From: a virus
Length of the DNA: 30,898 nucleotides
Virus record (IMG/VR): IMGVR_UViG_3300020442_003505
Span: 1-30,898 of that record
Direction: 5' to 3' (one strand)
Numbering within the stretch: position 1 is the stretch's first letter; each line of letters starts with the position of its first letter. A program made the position numbers and the translations under genes. Of this stretch, positions 30,141 through 30,898 are shown in pieces. The notes beneath the pieces were generated by a model. It saw only the letters and a list, made by a program, of their open reading frames with translations, ran no database searches and was not told the DNA's origin.

Positions 30141-30837
30141 TGCAAGTGTCCCATCCATCTAATTTGTACGAGTCAAGTTTACTTTCTGGAATAAATCTAT
30201 GCTCAGTTTTATATTCTTGTAATACTTGATACTTGTGAATATCACCAAGCATAACAATATCATATCCATCAAATTGAGGAAGAGTTAAATCACCACCAAC
30301 TACAATATACCCAACATCAGTTGTGCTTCGTCTTATTGCTCCATGATATACTGCAATTTTTGTGTTAATTGATGGATCATCTATTTCGTCTCCGTGTATA
30401 TATTCAGTTGGTTCTTCAAAAATACCAAATACACTTATTGCAACATCACCTATTTTGTATACACCAGTATCTTTTAAATAATATAAATTGTCATCGTCCA
30501 TCATGCTCATAATTGGAGATAATACATCAAGACGATCAGGATTATTTAAATTACAATCGTGATTACCTGCAATTACAATAGTTGGATGCAATTGAGCACA
30601 TCTACGAAGAAAGTTTGAAATTTGCTGAATAAGTTCAGGTGACATTTCTGTTTTGGCATGAGCAATATCTCCACCAATAAAAATAATAGCATTTTCGTAG
30701 TTGTCGGATTTTACTTGTTCATAGAAATTGTCAAACACGGTTGAATACTCTGTGTGACGTTTTACATTACGAATATGAATGTCTGCTAGATGATATACTT
30801 TTTCTACATTCTTTAACTTATTTTTTAATTCAAGCAT
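30133..30837 (-). CDS. 47: Mre11/SbcD-type nuclease domain, gp47-like, split
   Basis: A 234-residue protein carrying all five calcineurin-type phosphoesterase motifs of gp47/Mre11: LADIH (Asp19, His21), GGDIAH (Asp57, His60), GNHD (91-94), VYHG (His165) and GDIH (198-201). The T4 protein is 339 residues; here the frame stops about 33 residues after the last motif, and the sequence that normally follows is found at the start of the protein at 26675-29275. The catalytic site is therefore complete but the capping domain is on another polypeptide. The ATG at 30837 has an AGAAG stretch upstream and overlaps the end of a likely preceding gene. In recombination-dependent replication this nuclease resects DNA ends together with gp46. 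Confidence 0.88.
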   Translation of the reverse strand: MLELKNKLKNVEKVYHLADIHIRNVKRHTEYSTVFDNFYEQVKSDNYENAIIFIGGDIAHAKTEMSPELIQQISNFLRRCAQLHPTIVIAGNHDCNLNNPDRLDVLSPIMSMMDDDNLYYLKDTGVYKIGDVAISVFGIFEEPTEYIHGDEIDDPSINTKIAVYHGAIRRSTTDVGYIVVGGDLTLPQFDGYDIVMLGDIHKYQVLQEYKTEHRFIPESKLDSYKLDGWDTCNE

Positions 30838-30898
30838 AACTTCTGTTGCATCAACTGACCAAAATCTAAAATGTCGGTTGAGTTGATTCTTTCTATAA
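30825..30898 (-). CDS. C-terminal end of an upstream gene (partial)
   Basis: A minus-strand frame enters from the right edge and reads IERINSTDILDFGQLMQQ then KLCLN before a TAA at 30825-30827, overlapping the gp47-like ATG by 13 bases. The overlap style matches other gene junctions here. Only 23 residues are visible, so identity is unknown. The frame of the nuclease itself is also open to the edge, so this call is tentative. Confidence 0.4.
   Translation of the reverse strand, partial: IERINSTDILDFGQLMQQKLCLN

Noticed and set aside
29265-30158. Group I intron or intein interrupting gp47
   Set aside because: The intervening gene overlaps both flanking coding parts by 8-11 bases, leaving no non-coding space for an intron core. 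Neither side shows intein splice motifs or a homing endonuclease, and joining at the shared AATG would put the halves out of frame.
30838-30898. N-terminal extension of the gp47-like protein to the window edge
   Set aside because: Its frame is open for 20 codons upstream (ending FWSVDATEV), but the ATG at 30837 sits right before a normal gp47 start and another frame ending KLCLN-stop fits an overlapping upstream gene better. It cannot be settled without the next sequence.
1-30898. tRNA genes, CRISPR arrays, insertion sequences
   Set aside because: No cloverleaf-like segments, spaced repeats, transposase genes or terminal inverted repeats were seen; gaps between genes are 200 bases or less and are explained by promoters, leaders and terminators.

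Overview
The window is a late-gene and recombination segment of a T4-like myovirus genome. It is AT-rich, roughly two thirds A+T by eye. Every convincing gene lies on the minus strand, so transcription runs from high to low coordinates. Recognisable T4-type homologues are the Mre11/Rad50-like recombination nuclease (gp47/gp46), terminase large subunit gp17, portal gp20, prohead protease gp21, scaffold gp22, major capsid gp23, neck proteins gp13 and gp14, tail terminator gp15, sheath gp18 and tube gp19. The small repeat modules and several uncharacterised proteins recall T4-like phages of marine bacteria. The host cannot be read from the window; a marine Gram-negative host is an inference, supported mainly by a phage-encoded lipoprotein.

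Layout in transcription order. (1) 30.9-26.7 kb: a gp47-like nuclease domain, a family-9-like glycosyltransferase, and a protein made of the gp47 C-terminal part fused to gp46. The glycosyltransferase gene sits inside what would otherwise be one nuclease coding sequence. (2) 26.6-20.3 kb: an accessory operon with a P-loop kinase, two small unknowns, an 838-residue fusion of a nucleotidylyltransferase (NMNAT-like) domain and a nucleic-acid-ligase-like domain, a very basic protein, and two unknowns, one with a Cys4 motif. (3) 20.2-16.1 kb: terminase gp17, a lipoprotein, portal gp20. (4) 16.0-8.1 kb: the head-assembly block, with three proteins between portal and protease, three between protease and scaffold, then gp22 and gp23. 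(5) 8.0 kb to the left edge: neck (gp13, gp14, gp15), a coiled-coil protein, sheath gp18, a membrane protein, tube gp19, a small unknown and the start of a further gene.

Regulation is unusually legible. A nine-base motif, TATATTTAT or a one-base variant on the minus strand, precedes most transcription units and is read here as this phage's late promoter. Five junctions carry a rho-independent hairpin followed at once by this motif, dividing the region into separate late operons. At four genes the motif ends only 4-6 bases before the ATG and no Shine-Dalgarno sequence is present, which suggests leaderless mRNAs; genes with longer leaders mostly have an AGGA-type site.

The most notable points are the split and fused gp47/gp46 with its embedded glycosyltransferase, the NMNAT-ligase fusion, a scaffold-like protein made of repeats punctuated by likely gp21 cleavage sites (with a 35-residue perfect protein repeat whose DNA copies differ only at silent positions), and N-terminal helices resembling capsid-targeting peptides on several proteins, including the enzyme fusion.
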